From NCBI RefSeq assembly GCF_030160015.1, contig NZ_BSNN01000002.1, forward strand, positions 620,001 through 684,000: DNA of 64,000 nt, written 5' to 3'. Made by a program: the position numbers and the translations under genes. A model generated the notes under the pieces. It was not told the origin of the DNA. It made no database searches and was given only the letters and a program-made list of their open reading frames with translations. Source of the DNA: Amylibacter marinus (lineage in GTDB: Bacteria > Pseudomonadota > Alphaproteobacteria > Rhodobacterales > Rhodobacteraceae). Shown here piece by piece: positions 63,784 through 64,000 of this stretch (within the stretch, counting starts at the first letter, position 1; each line of letters begins with the position of its first letter).

Positions 63784-64000
63784 TTAACCTTGTTGCGATT
63801 TGGCGTGACGCTTACGTTCATGTGGGTCCAAATAGCGCTTACGCAGGCGGATCGCGTTTGGTGTGACCTCTACCAACTCATCATTATCAATATAGGCAAT
63901 CGCCTCTTCCAATGACAATTTAATCGGTGTGGTCAGACGCACCGCCTCATCCGTACCAGAGGCGCGAACATTGGTCAGCTTCTTACCCTTCAACGGATTA
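63784..64000 (-). CDS. typA: ribosome-associated GTPase TypA/BipA, 3' end only
   Basis: The last 72 codons of TypA/BipA, running off the right edge of the window. The C-terminal domain motif is diagnostic: [20 protein letters not shown], then [44 protein letters not shown]. The GTPase domain lies outside the window. BipA is an EF-G-like GTPase involved in ribosome assembly and stress adaptation. Confidence 0.93.
   Translation of the reverse strand, partial: NPLKGKKLTNVRASGTDEAVRLTTPIKLSLEEAIAYIDNDELVEVTPNAIRLRKRYLDPHERKRHAKSQQG

Overview
The window looks like ordinary chromosome from an alphaproteobacterium of the Rhodobacterales (Roseobacter group). Indicators are the split sdhCDA/sdhB arrangement, a sucA-sucB-(zinc ribbon)-(MAPEG)-lpd cluster, an Xsc-Pta sulfonate module, FYDLN-acid, DUF2852, DUF1737 and NnrU proteins, CarD next to FdxA, a SUV3-like helicase and a LuxR/LuxI pair. 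Base composition looks close to balanced by eye, which is low for the group; I did not compute it. I see no prophage, insertion sequence, integrase or CRISPR array. One tRNA (Ala, GGC) is present.

Layout. 1-8.1 kb: end of a DMT transporter, a GGCT-like protein, a P-loop protein, MetA (residue 111 predicts acetyl-CoA use), a hydrolase-PPK2-TetR run, a CueR-like regulator divergent from a DUF4396 membrane protein, DUF2852, RDD and Bpt. 8.1-12.4 kb: ilvB and ilvH behind a leader-peptide attenuator, with a sulfotransferase-like gene between them and a hydrolase after. 12.4-18.8 kb: xsc-pta (sulfoacetaldehyde to acetyl-CoA), a DmdC/FadE5-type acyl-CoA dehydrogenase and an RTX beta-propeller protein. 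18.9-28.7 kb: ychF, trpA, an FMN-dependent L-lactate dehydrogenase, rplY-pth, a class C beta-lactamase-fold protein, nfu-tsaB-rimI and an SLC13 transporter. 28.7-34.4 kb, minus strand: a small ORF-luxR-luxI-RecD-like helicase block, ppaC and a PlsB-type acyltransferase. 34.5-39.1 kb: aldo/keto reductase, a secreted protein and a large DUF2339 membrane protein. 39.1-53.2 kb: TCA-cycle genes (sdhB, sdhA, sdhD, sdhC, mdh, sucA, sucB, lpd) with small envelope genes between them. 53.3-64 kb: a GntR regulator, YgjP-like peptidase, FYDLN protein, tRNA-Ala, hydrolases, CarD, FdxA, S4 protein, SUV3-like helicase, TPR, SCP2, a HisN-like phosphatase, an XRE regulator and the end of typA.

The most interesting material is regulatory. 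A TGTGATCACA palindrome is paired about two helical turns apart upstream of sdhC and of sucA, and occurs singly against the start of the FCD-type GntR gene beside lpd. This suggests an autoregulated local TCA-cycle regulon. Other candidates are the MRNVRAKIVVS leader before ilvB, a 19-bp-spacer CueR-type promoter for DUF4396, an Irr-box-like site before nfu, a CtrA-like site and an overlapping 66-codon ORF before luxR, a perfect palindrome over the lactate dehydrogenase ribosome-binding site, a hairpin that buries the HisN-like ribosome-binding site, and a probable CTG start that restores the S4 domain of the HslR-like protein. All functions are inferred from sequence alone; no search or folding program was run.
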